NCBI RefSeq assembly: GCF_010122465.1
Contig: NZ_WLZY01000001.1
Location: 620,001 to 684,000 of the forward strand
Length of the DNA stretch: 64,000 bases
Source: Phytoactinopolyspora mesophila
GTDB taxonomy: Bacteria; Actinomycetota; Actinomycetes; Jiangellales; Jiangellaceae
Direction: 5' to 3'
The notes beneath the pieces were generated by a model. The model was not told the DNA's origin. It ran no database searches and saw only the letters and a list, made by a program, of their open reading frames with translations. Position numbers and translations under genes: made by a program. This document shows, piece after piece, positions 47,157 through 55,917 of the stretch (its first letter is position 1; the number at the start of each line of letters is the position of its first letter).

Positions 47157-47197
47157 GGCTAACGGTGTTAGCTATAGTGTAGCTAACACCGTTAGCC
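47157..47197. promoter_or_regulatory. Double palindromic operator of the SRPBCC-TetR operon
   Basis: Perfect 18-base inverted arms (GGCTAACGGTGTTAGCTA, 47157-47174, and its complement 47180-47197) surround 5 bases. Each arm itself contains a small palindrome, CTAACGGTGTTAG or CTAACACCGTTAG. A TATAGT -10-like element (47173-47178) lies between. This arrangement fits autorepression by the TetR-type protein encoded in the same operon. It could also end the upstream exporter transcript. Confidence 0.7.
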
Positions 47198-47227
47198 GGC
47201 GCTGCCGGCGTTCTGCTTGGGGGACAG

Positions 47228-47740
47228 ATGCTCTACCGGGTCCTTTTGATCACACTCGGCTCGATTGTCGTGCTAGGCGCGGGGCTGTACGGCTGGTCAC
47301 GTGTGTCGCCCACCGAGATTCACACGGAGATCGAGATTGACGCACCTGTCGAGGACGTGTGGCACGTCCTGACCGGCTTCAGCGAATACGAGGAATGGAA
47401 TCCCTTCATGGTGAAAGCCTCAGGGGAGGCCCAGGTCGGTGAGACGCTGGTCAATACCCTGGTGACTGACGGCTCAACCATGACGATCAAACCGCAGGTC
47501 ACCGTCGCCGACCCCGGTCAAGAGCTTCGCTGGCTGGGCCGTTTCGTGCTGCCCGGCGTGGTTGAGGGTGAACACTACTTTCTGCTGGAGCCGACCAGCG
47601 ACAACGGCACTCGTCTGGTCCACGGTGAGACCTTTACCGGGATGCTAGTACCCTTCGCAGGCGGAATGCTTGACGTCGGGAACGAGTTCGAGTTGATGAA
47701 TCAAGCACTGAAAGCCCGGGCTGAGGGACTCACGCATTGA
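47228..47740 (+). CDS. SRPBCC family protein with N-terminal membrane anchor
   Basis: A 170-residue protein with one N-terminal membrane segment (about residues 4-24, LLITLGSIVVLGAGLYGW) and an SRPBCC/START-like ligand-binding domain: IDAPVEDVWHVLTGFSEYEE followed by WNPFM. The fold binds hydrophobic ligands or acts as a cyclase; the ligand is unknown. It starts just after the TetR-type operator and overlaps the downstream TetR gene by 4 bases, so the regulator and this protein are coexpressed. Confidence 0.82.
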   Translation: MLYRVLLITLGSIVVLGAGLYGWSRVSPTEIHTEIEIDAPVEDVWHVLTGFSEYEEWNPFMVKASGEAQVGETLVNTLVTDGSTMTIKPQVTVADPGQELRWLGRFVLPGVVEGEHYFLLEPTSDNGTRLVHGETFTGMLVPFAGGMLDVGNEFELMNQALKARAEGLTH

Positions 47741-48348
47741 AGCCCGCTCGGCCGCCGCTGACACCGTTGACACCGCGAGCGGCGCAGATCGTTGACGTCG
47801 GGCGGCTGATTCTCGAAGAGCAGGGTCCCGGCTCGTTGACCATGCGCACAATCGCCCAGCGCCTCGGCATCCGGGCGCCGTCGCTGTACAAACACTTGCC
47901 GGACAAACAGGCACTCGAAGCAGCACTCATCGAACGCGGCCTGGCTGAGATGGGGGACACGCTGTACGACGCGCTGGAAACCGCCGAGGAGGACGGCACC
48001 GACCGAGGGGCAATCCGGCGAATCTCGGCGTTGCTCGCGGCATACCGCGATCATGCGAGAGCTCACCCGAACATGTACCGGCTCGGCACGGCCGGGCGGT
48101 TGCCGCGTGAACGGCTTGCGCCCGGCCTGGAAGAGTGGGCTGGCACGCCCTTCTTCCTCGCCGTGGGCGACCCATATCGCGCCCAGGCCCTGTGGTCGTT
48201 CGCGCACGGACTGGTGATCCTCGAACTCGACGCGCGGCTGCCGGCCGATTCGGACGTATCTCGTACCTGGGCCGAAGGGGCGGCGGCGTTCGCGGTCAGC
48301 TCGGTTAGCTCGCCACCGCGCGCAGAGCACCGGGACGGCGCCCGGTGA
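47737..48348 (+). CDS. TetR/AcrR family transcriptional regulator
   Basis: A 203-residue TetR-type repressor. The N-terminal helix-turn-helix reads ILEEQGPGSLTMRTIAQRLG followed by IRAPSLYKHLPDKQALEAAL, residues about 25-65. The C-terminal ligand domain resembles the WHG-type TetR C-terminus (WSFAHGLVILELDARLP). It starts with TTG overlapping the SRPBCC stop (TTGA). The likely binding site is the double palindrome at 47157-47197. Its end overlaps the convergent XRE gene by 44 bases. Confidence 0.85.
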   Translation: MKPARPPLTPLTPRAAQIVDVGRLILEEQGPGSLTMRTIAQRLGIRAPSLYKHLPDKQALEAALIERGLAEMGDTLYDALETAEEDGTDRGAIRRISALLAAYRDHARAHPNMYRLGTAGRLPRERLAPGLEEWAGTPFFLAVGDPYRAQALWSFAHGLVILELDARLPADSDVSRTWAEGAAAFAVSSVSSPPRAEHRDGAR

Positions 48349-49159
48349 GCTCGTCGATGGACGCCGCGGTGGCGTCGTCGGCGGGCAGATAGACGACGAG
48401 TCGCTGGCTGTCGGGATCGGGCAACGCCAGTGTCTCGTAGGCGAGCCGGAGTTCCCCGGCGTCGGGGTGGACGAGGCGATCCACCCCGCTGCGTTCGGGT
48501 AATGCCGGAGGCGCCGTCATCCGATCGGTGAACGGCGCGCCCGCGGTGACACTCAGCTCGTCGGTGAGCTCGCTGGCGTGTGGGTCGTCGCCGGACTGTT
48601 CTGCCCGGAGATTGGCCACCAGCTGGTCAGCCACGTCGTCCCAGTCCGGATAGACGTCGTGGGCGCGGGCGTCGGTGAAGACGTAGCGCAGCAGGTTGGG
48701 TGACTCGCCGTCCAGGAAGTCCGGGGGAGCCACACAGCGTCGATACCCGGCTGTCCACGCCAGAACATCGTTGAGCCGGTTGAGCAGCACTGCTGGCGTG
48801 GGTTCGAGCAGATCAAGCAACGCCCGCACGGTGGGGCGCACCACCTGCGCGGGCGGCTGACTACCCGCACAGAGTCCGTCGCCACTGGCGGATTTCGCGA
48901 GAACCAGCAGGTGAAAGCGCTCCTCGCTGGGCAGCCTCAGGGCGTCGGCGAGCGCGCCGAGCACCTGGCTGGACGGATGCCGGTCACGGCCCTGTTCGAT
49001 GCGGGTCAAGTACTCGACGCTCACTCCGGCCAAAGTGGCGAGCTCGGAACGGCGCAGGCCCGGTGTACGCCGCCGCGGCCCGGTGGGCAGGCCCACATCG
49101 GACGGCAACACGCCTTCGCGCCGAGTGCGCAGGAAGAGTCCGAGTTCGTTGTCGCTCAC
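48305..49159 (-). CDS. Helix-turn-helix XRE regulator with MmyB-like ligand domain
   Basis: A 284-residue regulator. The N-terminal XRE domain reads GLRRSELATLAGVSVEYLTR and IEQGRDRHPSSQVLGALADAL, residues about 34-75. The C-terminal PAS-like MmyB domain begins TVRALLDLLEPTPAVLLNRL and includes WDDVADQLVANLRAE. Genes of this type often stand divergent to the SDR gene they repress, as here. GTG 49159 is chosen; the upstream in-frame sequence is not conserved-looking. Confidence 0.85.
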   Translation of the reverse strand: MSDNELGLFLRTRREGVLPSDVGLPTGPRRRTPGLRRSELATLAGVSVEYLTRIEQGRDRHPSSQVLGALADALRLPSEERFHLLVLAKSASGDGLCAGSQPPAQVVRPTVRALLDLLEPTPAVLLNRLNDVLAWTAGYRRCVAPPDFLDGESPNLLRYVFTDARAHDVYPDWDDVADQLVANLRAEQSGDDPHASELTDELSVTAGAPFTDRMTAPPALPERSGVDRLVHPDAGELRLAYETLALPDPDSQRLVVYLPADDATAASIDELTGRRPGALRAVAS

Positions 49160-49262
49160 AACCACCGACCATACCCATTCGCCCAGCCGGACGTCTGCCT
49201 GACCGCGGGGCCCGAGGGTGGCCCTCTCGGGACTACCCTCGGCGCGGTCTCCCTCAGAGTCG

Positions 49263-49286
49263 TGAACACCTGCAGTGTGGGGTTCA
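49263..49286. promoter_or_regulatory. Candidate operator between the XRE and SDR genes
   Basis: Half-sites TGAACACC (49263-49270) and GGGGTTCA (49279-49286) are complementary at 7 of 8 positions. They lie in the 197-base divergent gap, a natural site for the XRE regulator to control itself and the SDR gene. Confidence 0.35.
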
Positions 49287-49356
49287 GCCCGCTGCACGCC
49301 CGATTCGCCGGGCTCGCCACAGGGGCGTTTCGTTTCAGACATCACGAGGAGAAAAA

Positions 49357-50106
49357 ATGGATCTTGGCTTGACCGGCCGCACGGTCATCGTCACCGGCGC
49401 GTCAGGGGGGATCGGCCGCCATATCGCCCAGGGTTTCGCCGCCGAAGGCGCCAACGTGGTCGTGACCTTTCGCAACACACGCGACCAGGCAGAACAGGTC
49501 GCCAAGGAGATCGGCGACAAAGCGCTGGTCGCCCATTTCGACTTGGGTGATCCCGAGTCGAGTCAGGCGCTGGTGGCCGCGACCCTCGAGTGGAGCGGCC
49601 GGATCGACGTCTTGATCAACAACGCGGTCGACTGGGGGAGTACCGGCTCGGAAAAGCCGTTCGAGGACGCACCGGACAGCGACTGGCTAGGGACATTGCG
49701 CGCCAACGCGGAGGGGGCGATCCGTCTCAGCCGGGCCGTCGCGCCAGTGATGCGTGAACAGCGTTGGGGGCGGCTGGTGCATGTCTCATCGAGCATCGCT
49801 ACGGACGGCATGGCAGGCGGCGAGTACTACGGCGCTGCCAAAGCCGCATTACACGGTTTCAGCCGCTCGGTCTCGTTCAGCCTGGGACGAGACGGTGACA
49901 TCCTGTCCAACGTCGTCATGCCGGGATTCACCAGAACGGAGACCAACGTCGAGATGGCGGAGGCCTACGGCGCTCAGTTCGCCGCCACGGCAGCTATCGG
50001 CCGGTTGCTCGACGCCCCCGAGGTCGCTGGCCCTATCGTCTACCTGGGGTCGGCCGCGAACACCGGCATCACCGGGCAGGTGATCAGCGTGACCGGCGGC
50101 ACCTGA
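49357..50106 (+). CDS. Short-chain dehydrogenase/reductase
   Basis: A 249-residue classical SDR. The cofactor motif TGASGGIG lies near residues 13-20. NNAVDWG stands in the NNAG position. The catalytic triad is Ser in HVSSSIA and Tyr-x-x-x-Lys in EYYGAAKAAL, and the C-terminus ends ISVTGGT. ATG 49357 has AGGAG 6 bases upstream. It is probably repressed by the divergent XRE/MmyB-type regulator. The substrate is unknown. Confidence 0.87.
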   Translation: MDLGLTGRTVIVTGASGGIGRHIAQGFAAEGANVVVTFRNTRDQAEQVAKEIGDKALVAHFDLGDPESSQALVAATLEWSGRIDVLINNAVDWGSTGSEKPFEDAPDSDWLGTLRANAEGAIRLSRAVAPVMREQRWGRLVHVSSSIATDGMAGGEYYGAAKAALHGFSRSVSFSLGRDGDILSNVVMPGFTRTETNVEMAEAYGAQFAATAAIGRLLDAPEVAGPIVYLGSAANTGITGQVISVTGGT

Positions 50107-50146
50107 GGCAGCACGACGCGGCTCGGACGGGCTCGGTCCATCCGCG

Positions 50147-51001
50147 TCACGACGTGGGTGGCACAACGGTGTCGTAGCCGACCGCATCAAGGATGGCCAG
50201 GATGTAGGCGAGCGCCCGCACCGTCTCGGATCGATCGCCCCCGCCGTCGTGGAGGAGCACGACAGCCCCAGGCTCGACTCCTTCGATCACACGCTTGGCG
50301 ATTCCCGCCGCTCCTGGCCGGTCCCAATCTTTCGGATCAACGGTCCAGTCCAGAGCGGTGAGTCCGTGCTCTTCGACGATGGGCGCGACCTCAGGGGAGA
50401 CGTGCGTACCGGGTTGCCGGAAGAACCTCGCGCCGGCACCCGGCACGGCATCGTCGATGGCCTCAGCGGTGTCCGAGATCTCTTCGCTGATCCGGGTGGC
50501 AGAACGCGTGGACAGTTCGTGATCGTGTGAGTAGGTGTGATTACACAGTGCGTGACCTTCGTCGACGATTCGCCGCACCAGATCGGGCCGTTCACGGACT
50601 TTCTCGCCGACGACGCAGAACACCGCATGGGCGTCGTGCGCGGCCAGCATGTCGAGGATCTGCGGCGTGTACGTGGCGTGCGGGCCGTCGTCGAAGGTCA
50701 GGGTGACCGCGGCGTCGACTGAAATGGGTGGCAGGTCCGGAATGGCGATGCCACCGGTGTCGGGGAAGTAGTCGCCGGCTGTGCCGCCGCCGGAGCCGGA
50801 CGAACCGGAATCCGAGCTGCCGGCATCGTCATCTCCCGATCGGCCCGTGCCGGTGTCGGCGCTGCCGTCGCCATCCGGCGAGGGGCTGCTGGCCGGGTTG
50901 CCACTCGTCGAGATGGTTTCGTCGCCAGAGCCATTGTTCGCCATGCCGTACGCGAACAGCCCGACCACCAGACCCACCACGACAGGCGCCGAAACCTTCA
51001 T
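50147..51001 (-). CDS. Membrane-anchored polysaccharide deacetylase (NodB domain)
   Basis: A 284-residue secreted or anchored enzyme. An N-terminal hydrophobic segment (VSAPVVVGLVVGLFAYGM) is followed by a Ser/Gly/Asp-rich linker of about 60 residues and a NodB domain. Catalytic motifs: TFDDGPH near residue 104, metal His pair in NHTYSHDH near 154, RQPGTH, and LLHDGGG near 249. It probably deacetylates peptidoglycan or another N-acetylated glycan at the cell surface. The start is ATG 51001. Confidence 0.88.
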   Translation of the reverse strand: MKVSAPVVVGLVVGLFAYGMANNGSGDETISTSGNPASSPSPDGDGSADTGTGRSGDDDAGSSDSGSSGSGGGTAGDYFPDTGGIAIPDLPPISVDAAVTLTFDDGPHATYTPQILDMLAAHDAHAVFCVVGEKVRERPDLVRRIVDEGHALCNHTYSHDHELSTRSATRISEEISDTAEAIDDAVPGAGARFFRQPGTHVSPEVAPIVEEHGLTALDWTVDPKDWDRPGAAGIAKRVIEGVEPGAVVLLHDGGGDRSETVRALAYILAILDAVGYDTVVPPTS

Positions 51002-51143
51002 GCGTCTCCCTGGCCGAGGACAGGACGAAACCTCTATTGATCGTAAACGATCACTCGGCCATCATGGCAAGCTTCGACCGATTCAGCCGGTCACGACCTT
51101 CGGCATCGCACTAGGGAGCGCCAGTGCTCGAGCGAACTGTGGC

Positions 51144-52805
51144 TCAGCAGTTGGGGCGGCACTGCCGTTCCAGCATGGCCCGCATGAAGACCTCGCCGAT
51201 GTCCTCGGGGTTCTCTGCCAGGTAGGCCGTCGTACCCGTGGCCTCGGAGATCCGCTCCAGGGACGCCATGTCCGCTTCCGGGCTGATGCCGATCGTGATG
51301 ATCGGTACCGGCGCCTCCGGATCGAATTCCTCCGCCAGCGCGGCCAGCAGAGCGTCGATGCCAATGCTGTCCGGGTGGTCTTCGTCCTTTCCATCCGTCA
51401 TCAGCACAACGGAGTTGACCTTCTCGGGCGCGTATGTCTCGTTCATGTGCCGGAAAGCGGCGAGGGTCGTGTCGTAGAGGGCAGTGCCACCCCCGACCAG
51501 GCCGGGGAGTTCGCCGAGCGTTGCCACCAGCTCGTCGAAACGAGTCTGCTCGCCAGTTTCCTCGTCCATCCGGGCAACGGGAAAGAGCTCCTCGTGATGG
51601 TTCGGCGGGTCGAGGAGTACGGAGAAGATCCATAGGCCCACTTCACTCGTAGGGGCGAGGAGCTCGATGGCTGCGCCGGCGGCATCTCGGGTGAGCTCGA
51701 TCCGAGTGCTGCCGCCGGAGGTCTCGGTGTTCATCGAACCGGAGACATCGATCACCGTGAGCATCCGCATCTGCTGCGAGAGCGCAGCCCACAGCTGCGA
51801 CAGCTCGGCCAGCGCCGCGGCCTCCGGTTCCTCGAAGAGCTCCGGCATCGCCGGCTGTGTGCCGTCGTAGACTCCGGCGGTGGCCGCCGCGGCGCCGTCC
51901 GCGCTGCGGAAACCGTCGTCGTGAAGCTGCTCAACCGCCTCCGGCGTGCTCAGATAGCCGACGAACCCCGTCACCACGTCTGGCACCGACGCGTCCTCAC
52001 CCGGCACCGCGAAGGCCGGGAAGTCGAAGACGAATGTGCCCTCGACCGGATACAGCGCCACCACGCCGTCGCCCTCCGACGTGTGGTTGTACTCGATTAC
52101 CGATTGCTCACTGGCCGGGAAGAGGGCCGTCGCGCGTGTCTCCGCGGAAAGGCCGTCGTAGGCCTCTCCCACACTCGGCACCGCCGACTGCGCCGCCCCC
52201 GCCAACGCGCCGACCAGCTGCACTTCTTCCAGGTCAGCGCTCAGGCTCTCACGTACCGCCAGCAGGCCGGCGAAGCCTTCGGTTGTGGTGCCCGGGTCGA
52301 TCATCCGCGCTCGATCGTCACCGATGATCTGGCGCCATGAGTAGTCTCCGTCCGGCCACCCCAGCTCGCTGGCGACCGAACGCGGAGCCACCACAACCAA
52401 CGGCGAAGACGCGACGTGGGCCAGTTGTTCTACTTGCGAAGGATCCTCGATCCGATGACCCCACAGGCTGCTGTCCGGAATCCACAGATCGGGTCCATCC
52501 GGAGTTCCAACCGTGGGCGCCACCTGAAAGCCCGGCACGCTGACGACGTTCAATTCGTCGCATCCACTGAGCTCGTCGTCTATCTCCTGATACGCCGCGG
52601 CCAGCCTGTCGATCGTCGCGGCGATCGCGGGCGCGGCCGCCACTTGTACGACATCGTCGGCGTCACATGAATTCGCCTGCGCGCTGAGGAGTTCGCGTGC
52701 GCCGAATGCCCCAGCAACAAGCACGGCCAAAATGACCACGGTAATCGTCAGTATCCGGCCCAACGGCGTGCCCTGTTGGGCCGCCGACGCATGACGTCCT
52801 GGCAT
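51144..52805 (-). CDS. Membrane-anchored fusion of binding-protein-like and vWFA domains
   Basis: A 553-residue extracytoplasmic protein. One membrane segment (about residues 18-38) is followed by a substrate-binding-protein-like region (residues about 50-330, beginning VVQVAAAPAIAATIDRLAAA and including PDLWIPDSSLWGHR). A von Willebrand factor A domain from about 345 has a full metal-ion-dependent adhesion site: DVSGSM, GGGTALYDT and MTDGKDED. It may bind a ligand or another surface protein; the partner is unknown. The neighbouring deacetylase gene is on the same strand, 142 bases downstream. Confidence 0.82.
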   Translation of the reverse strand: MPGRHASAAQQGTPLGRILTITVVILAVLVAGAFGARELLSAQANSCDADDVVQVAAAPAIAATIDRLAAAYQEIDDELSGCDELNVVSVPGFQVAPTVGTPDGPDLWIPDSSLWGHRIEDPSQVEQLAHVASSPLVVVAPRSVASELGWPDGDYSWRQIIGDDRARMIDPGTTTEGFAGLLAVRESLSADLEEVQLVGALAGAAQSAVPSVGEAYDGLSAETRATALFPASEQSVIEYNHTSEGDGVVALYPVEGTFVFDFPAFAVPGEDASVPDVVTGFVGYLSTPEAVEQLHDDGFRSADGAAAATAGVYDGTQPAMPELFEEPEAAALAELSQLWAALSQQMRMLTVIDVSGSMNTETSGGSTRIELTRDAAGAAIELLAPTSEVGLWIFSVLLDPPNHHEELFPVARMDEETGEQTRFDELVATLGELPGLVGGGTALYDTTLAAFRHMNETYAPEKVNSVVLMTDGKDEDHPDSIGIDALLAALAEEFDPEAPVPIITIGISPEADMASLERISEATGTTAYLAENPEDIGEVFMRAMLERQCRPNC

Positions 52806-52912
52806 ACCAAAGCCCCCCCGGCTATCGATGAACCGCAGCGTAGCCGGATATGCGTTAGTCCGCTATCACCGAGGGTGGCCGGTATGTCGGATTTGCCGTG
52901 AAATTGGGTTTG

Positions 52913-53116
52913 CTACTCCGCCGGGTAGCTGTCGGCCGGCTGGACACGAGCGTCCGGGCCCGGGTATACCAGGGCCTCCGCGCCGCTGTCGGTCCAGCGC
53001 ACCAGGAATGGCGGCGCGCCGTCGGGGCCGTGCGTCTCCAGAATCTCACCGTCCCGCCGCGCCACACCGACCTTCGGCCCTTCGACGACCAGATGATCTC
53101 CTGTGTGTGCGTACAC
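52913..53116 (-). CDS. DUF1918 domain protein
   Basis: A 67-residue protein matching DUF1918: it begins MYAHTGDHLVVEGPKVGVAR, then RRDGEILETHGPDGAPPFLV and RWTDSGAEALVYPGPDARV, a small SH3-like beta fold typical of actinobacteria. The function is unknown. The GTG 53116 start has GGAGG 5 bases upstream. Confidence 0.88.
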   Translation of the reverse strand: MYAHTGDHLVVEGPKVGVARRDGEILETHGPDGAPPFLVRWTDSGAEALVYPGPDARVQPADSYPAE

Positions 53117-53138
53117 GTCAGCCTCCTCGTATTCTCAC

Positions 53139-53168
53139 CGTCGTCCGAATCGCCGTCGTCCGAATCGC
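53139..53168. repeat. Two tandem 15-bp repeats
   Basis: CGTCGTCCGAATCGC occurs twice in perfect tandem just upstream of the DUF1918 gene. Slipped-strand duplication or a pair of binding sites is possible. The rest of the gap to 53315 shows no gene. Confidence 0.5.
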
Positions 53169-53315
53169 GGCAGCTCTACTACCTACCAATGTGCTCCTGG
53201 AGAGGCATTATTCGCAAGGAGAAGTCGCAAGCCCAAGGAGCCGATCCACGCCTGTTCGGCCGGTCGTCATCGCAGCGTACGTAACGATCGTGCAACAGCG
53301 GGCCGTGGATCCCCG

Positions 53316-53921
53316 TCAGGCCGGTGGTTCGGGATCGTACTGGATGCCTCGGCGGACGTCGCGTGCTCGGTTCGTACCAGCGAGCCGAACGATGAGACGC
53401 AACGCCATGTCAATGCCTGCCGACACGCCGGCGGAGGTGACCACATCGCCGTCGTCGACGAAGCGCTCATCGCGCCGGACGTCGATGGTGGAATCGAGTT
53501 CGGCAAGCCGGTCGAGTGAAGCCCAATGGGTCGTCGCTGGGCGATTCTCGAGCAGGCCCGCGGCGGCGTAAACGAGCGAACCGGTGCACACACTAGCCAT
53601 GATTGGAGTTGTCTTCCGCTGCCGGCGCACCCAGTCGAGGTGGGTGTCATCGTCGAGCATCTTCCGGGCGCCGCGCCCGCCCGGAAAGATCAGCACATCT
53701 ACCGGCGGCACATCGGTAAACGAATGGTGAGGATGTATGGTCAAACCCTTGGCGCACGTCACAGGAGCGCCGTCTCGCGACACGCAGGACACCGTGTAGC
53801 CGTCCTCTGGATATCCATGGGTCCAGAAGGACAGCACTTCCCACGGGCCGACGGCGTCCAGTTCCTCGACTTCCGGAAACAACACGATCGCGATGTGTTT
53901 GCCCGTTCCGTTCTCAACCAT
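53316..53921 (-). CDS. DJ-1/PfpI family protein
   Basis: A 201-residue DJ-1/PfpI-fold protein. It begins HIAIVLFPEVEELDAVGPWE. The nucleophile-elbow Cys is in SVCTGSLVYAAAGLL near residue 107, followed by ATTHW with a candidate His, and DDGDVVTSAGVSAGIDMALR, typical of the isonitrile-hydratase/transcription-factor-like branch without a DNA-binding domain. Possible activities include isonitrile hydratase or a chaperone-like role. ATG 53921 starts the protein. Confidence 0.83.
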   Translation of the reverse strand: MVENGTGKHIAIVLFPEVEELDAVGPWEVLSFWTHGYPEDGYTVSCVSRDGAPVTCAKGLTIHPHHSFTDVPPVDVLIFPGGRGARKMLDDDTHLDWVRRQRKTTPIMASVCTGSLVYAAAGLLENRPATTHWASLDRLAELDSTIDVRRDERFVDDGDVVTSAGVSAGIDMALRLIVRLAGTNRARDVRRGIQYDPEPPA

Positions 53922-54012
53922 GACGCAATCCAAACACGTGCGGCGGCGCGCCTCGGGGGACCGAACCTCTCCCGCTGGGCTTGTGCCGGGCGTCACCTGC
54001 GAGACTGAAGAA

Positions 54013-54336
54013 ATGAACGTCGCCGAGGTCAGTGTGAATGACATTCCTGAGGATGCACCGCTGGTGGACGTCCGCGAGGACGCCGAGTGGCAGGCCGGCC
54101 ACGCGCCCAACGCCGTGCATGTGCCGATGAGTCAGCTTCCGGCGCGACTCGAGGACATCCCCGACGACGCACCGCTGTACATCATCTGCAAGGTCGGCGG
54201 CCGCTCGGCCCAGGTCGCGGCTTGGCTCAACAGCATGGGCCGGGAAGCGGTGAATGTCGCCGACGGCATGGCATCCTGGGCAGACGCAGGCAAGCCGATG
54301 GTGAGCGAGACCGAACACCCGCCGTTCGTGGCCTGA
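54013..54336 (+). CDS. Rhodanese-like sulfurtransferase, single domain
   Basis: A 107-residue single rhodanese domain: VDVREDAEWQAGHAPNAVHV near residues 19-38, and the active-site loop ICKVGGRSAQVAAWL with catalytic Cys near residue 59. It probably transfers sulfane sulfur, possibly as a GlpE-like or redox protein. ATG 54013 follows GAAGAA. It is divergent from the DJ-1-like gene with a 91-base gap. Confidence 0.87.
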   Translation: MNVAEVSVNDIPEDAPLVDVREDAEWQAGHAPNAVHVPMSQLPARLEDIPDDAPLYIICKVGGRSAQVAAWLNSMGREAVNVADGMASWADAGKPMVSETEHPPFVA

Positions 54337-54411
54337 GCGCAAGGCGCGACGCACCCAAACGCCGCGTCACACACGGAAATCGCTTGTGGCATACGGGCCC
54401 GCGGTGATGGC

Positions 54412-55119
54412 ATGTTGTCCGTGCGCAAACACTGGATGCTCGACGAACTCAAGCATGCTGGCCCGGAACACCTCGACACCGGCTTCGTGGCTGGATACAA
54501 CCGGAAACAGGGATTCCCGGACCCGACCGAAGACATCGGCATCCTGCGGAAGCACGGCCTGGGGGAGACGTCGACTATCGTCGACATCGGCGCCGGAACC
54601 GGGCAATTCGCCCTGGATGCGGCGCGGGTCTTCGGACGTGTGATCGCCGTAGACGTCTCGCCGGCGATGTTGGCTCATGTTCGCGCGCGTGCGGCGGATG
54701 CCGACCTTCCGAGACTCGAATGCGTTCAGGGTGGCTTTCTCACATACGAGCACACCGGCCCACCTGCAGACGCCGTATTCACTCGCAATGCCCTGCACCA
54801 GCTGCCCGACTTCTGGAAGGCGGTTGCGCTCCAAAGAGTTGCTGGCATGATGCGGCCCGGGGGAGTACTGCGACTTCGAGACTTGATCTACAGTTTCGAA
54901 CCACAAGAGATCGATAGTGTGTTCGAGCGTTGGTTCGCCGGCGCGGCCGAGGATCCCGCGGCCGGCTATACCAGCGACGACTACGTCGAACACATCCAGA
55001 ATGAGCACAGCACGTTCAGCTGGCTGCTCGAACCTTTGCTGGATCGGTGCGGGTTCGACATCGTCGAGTCCGACCTCAGTGGTCTCGTCTTCGGCAGTTA
55101 CACATGTATTCGCCGGTGA
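54412..55119 (+). CDS. Class I SAM-dependent methyltransferase
   Basis: A 235-residue methyltransferase. The SAM-binding motif I is VDIGAGTGQFALDAA near residue 58, motif II is VIAVDVSPAMLAHVRARA, and the post-motif region is GMMRPGGVLRLRDLIYSFEP. The N-terminal 50 residues give no domain clue. The substrate is unknown. ATG 54412 is used; GTG 54421 lies in the same frame. Confidence 0.83.
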   Translation: MLSVRKHWMLDELKHAGPEHLDTGFVAGYNRKQGFPDPTEDIGILRKHGLGETSTIVDIGAGTGQFALDAARVFGRVIAVDVSPAMLAHVRARAADADLPRLECVQGGFLTYEHTGPPADAVFTRNALHQLPDFWKAVALQRVAGMMRPGGVLRLRDLIYSFEPQEIDSVFERWFAGAAEDPAAGYTSDDYVEHIQNEHSTFSWLLEPLLDRCGFDIVESDLSGLVFGSYTCIRR

Positions 55120-55285
55120 CGCTCAGCCGCCAGAAAGAGCTTCCGGTATACCTTCTCGGCACGCTGAGTGATTCCACCAAACTCGGACGACCGGACGTGA
55201 CAACAAGCATTCAACGTGCCCTGGGCGAGCAGGAGGCGCCAGGCGAGTAGGAGTGCCCTCGAGGCGGCTAGCTGGTTAACTTGAC

Positions 55286-55299
55286 ATAATGTACATTAT
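55286..55299. promoter_or_regulatory. Perfect palindrome overlapping a -35-like element
   Basis: ATAATGTACATTAT is a perfect 14-base palindrome. It overlaps TTGACA (55281-55286), a consensus -35. It is strikingly AT-rich within a 309-base gap that has no gene. The downstream target would be the GNAT gene at 55429. A MarR- or TetR-type protein encoded elsewhere could bind here. Confidence 0.45.
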
Positions 55300-55428
55300 C
55301 GGCGTTGGATCAGTCCGGGTGAGAGTGGCTACGACCAGTCTGTTCGTTGAGCTGTTGATGTTGCTGCCCGGGCATTGACGTCTCGGACCGCTCACACGGC
55401 GACTAACACGTCGGCTAGGTTCGAAGGC

Positions 55429-55917
55429 ATGGAAATCGCGCTTCGTGAATGGAGCGACGCCGACGCGGCCTGGTACGTCGAGCAAGTCAAAGATTCCGAG
55501 ACGCTGCGTTTCACCACCGAATCAGCCTCGCTGACAACCGACGAGTTCCTCCTTGCGCTGAACCAATTTCGACGCGACGACGATGCGCTCGGCTACGTCG
55601 CCGTTGATGCCGAGCACGGCACCCGGTTGGCCAACGTAGCGGCTCGTCGAGATGGGCACCGTGCCCACGTGAGCTATTGGGTTGCCGCTTCCGCTCGCGG
55701 TCAAGGTGTCGCTAGCGCAGCATTGAAACTTCTTTGTGAACGCGTGTTCGAAGTCTGGCCGGTGGCCGAGATTCGACTCTGGACGATGCGTCACAACGTG
55801 GCTTCGCAACGCGCTGCTGAGAAGGCAGGGTTCGGCCGTGACACCTCAGTTGACGAGGCGCCCGAGATCCATGGGCGGCAGCACCATGACGCTCGCTGGT
55901 ACAGGCTGACACGCTAG
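55429..55917 (+). CDS. GNAT family N-acetyltransferase
   Basis: A 162-residue GNAT protein of the RimJ-like type. The acetyl-CoA site is VAASARGQGVASAALKLL near residue 85, with the usual Gln/Arg-x-x-Gly-x-Gly/Ala pattern, followed by EIRLWTMRHNVASQRAAEKA and GFGRD. The acetyl acceptor is unknown. ATG 55429 is chosen over an in-frame TTG at 55375. Confidence 0.83.
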   Translation: MEIALREWSDADAAWYVEQVKDSETLRFTTESASLTTDEFLLALNQFRRDDDALGYVAVDAEHGTRLANVAARRDGHRAHVSYWVAASARGQGVASAALKLLCERVFEVWPVAEIRLWTMRHNVASQRAAEKAGFGRDTSVDEAPEIHGRQHHDARWYRLTR

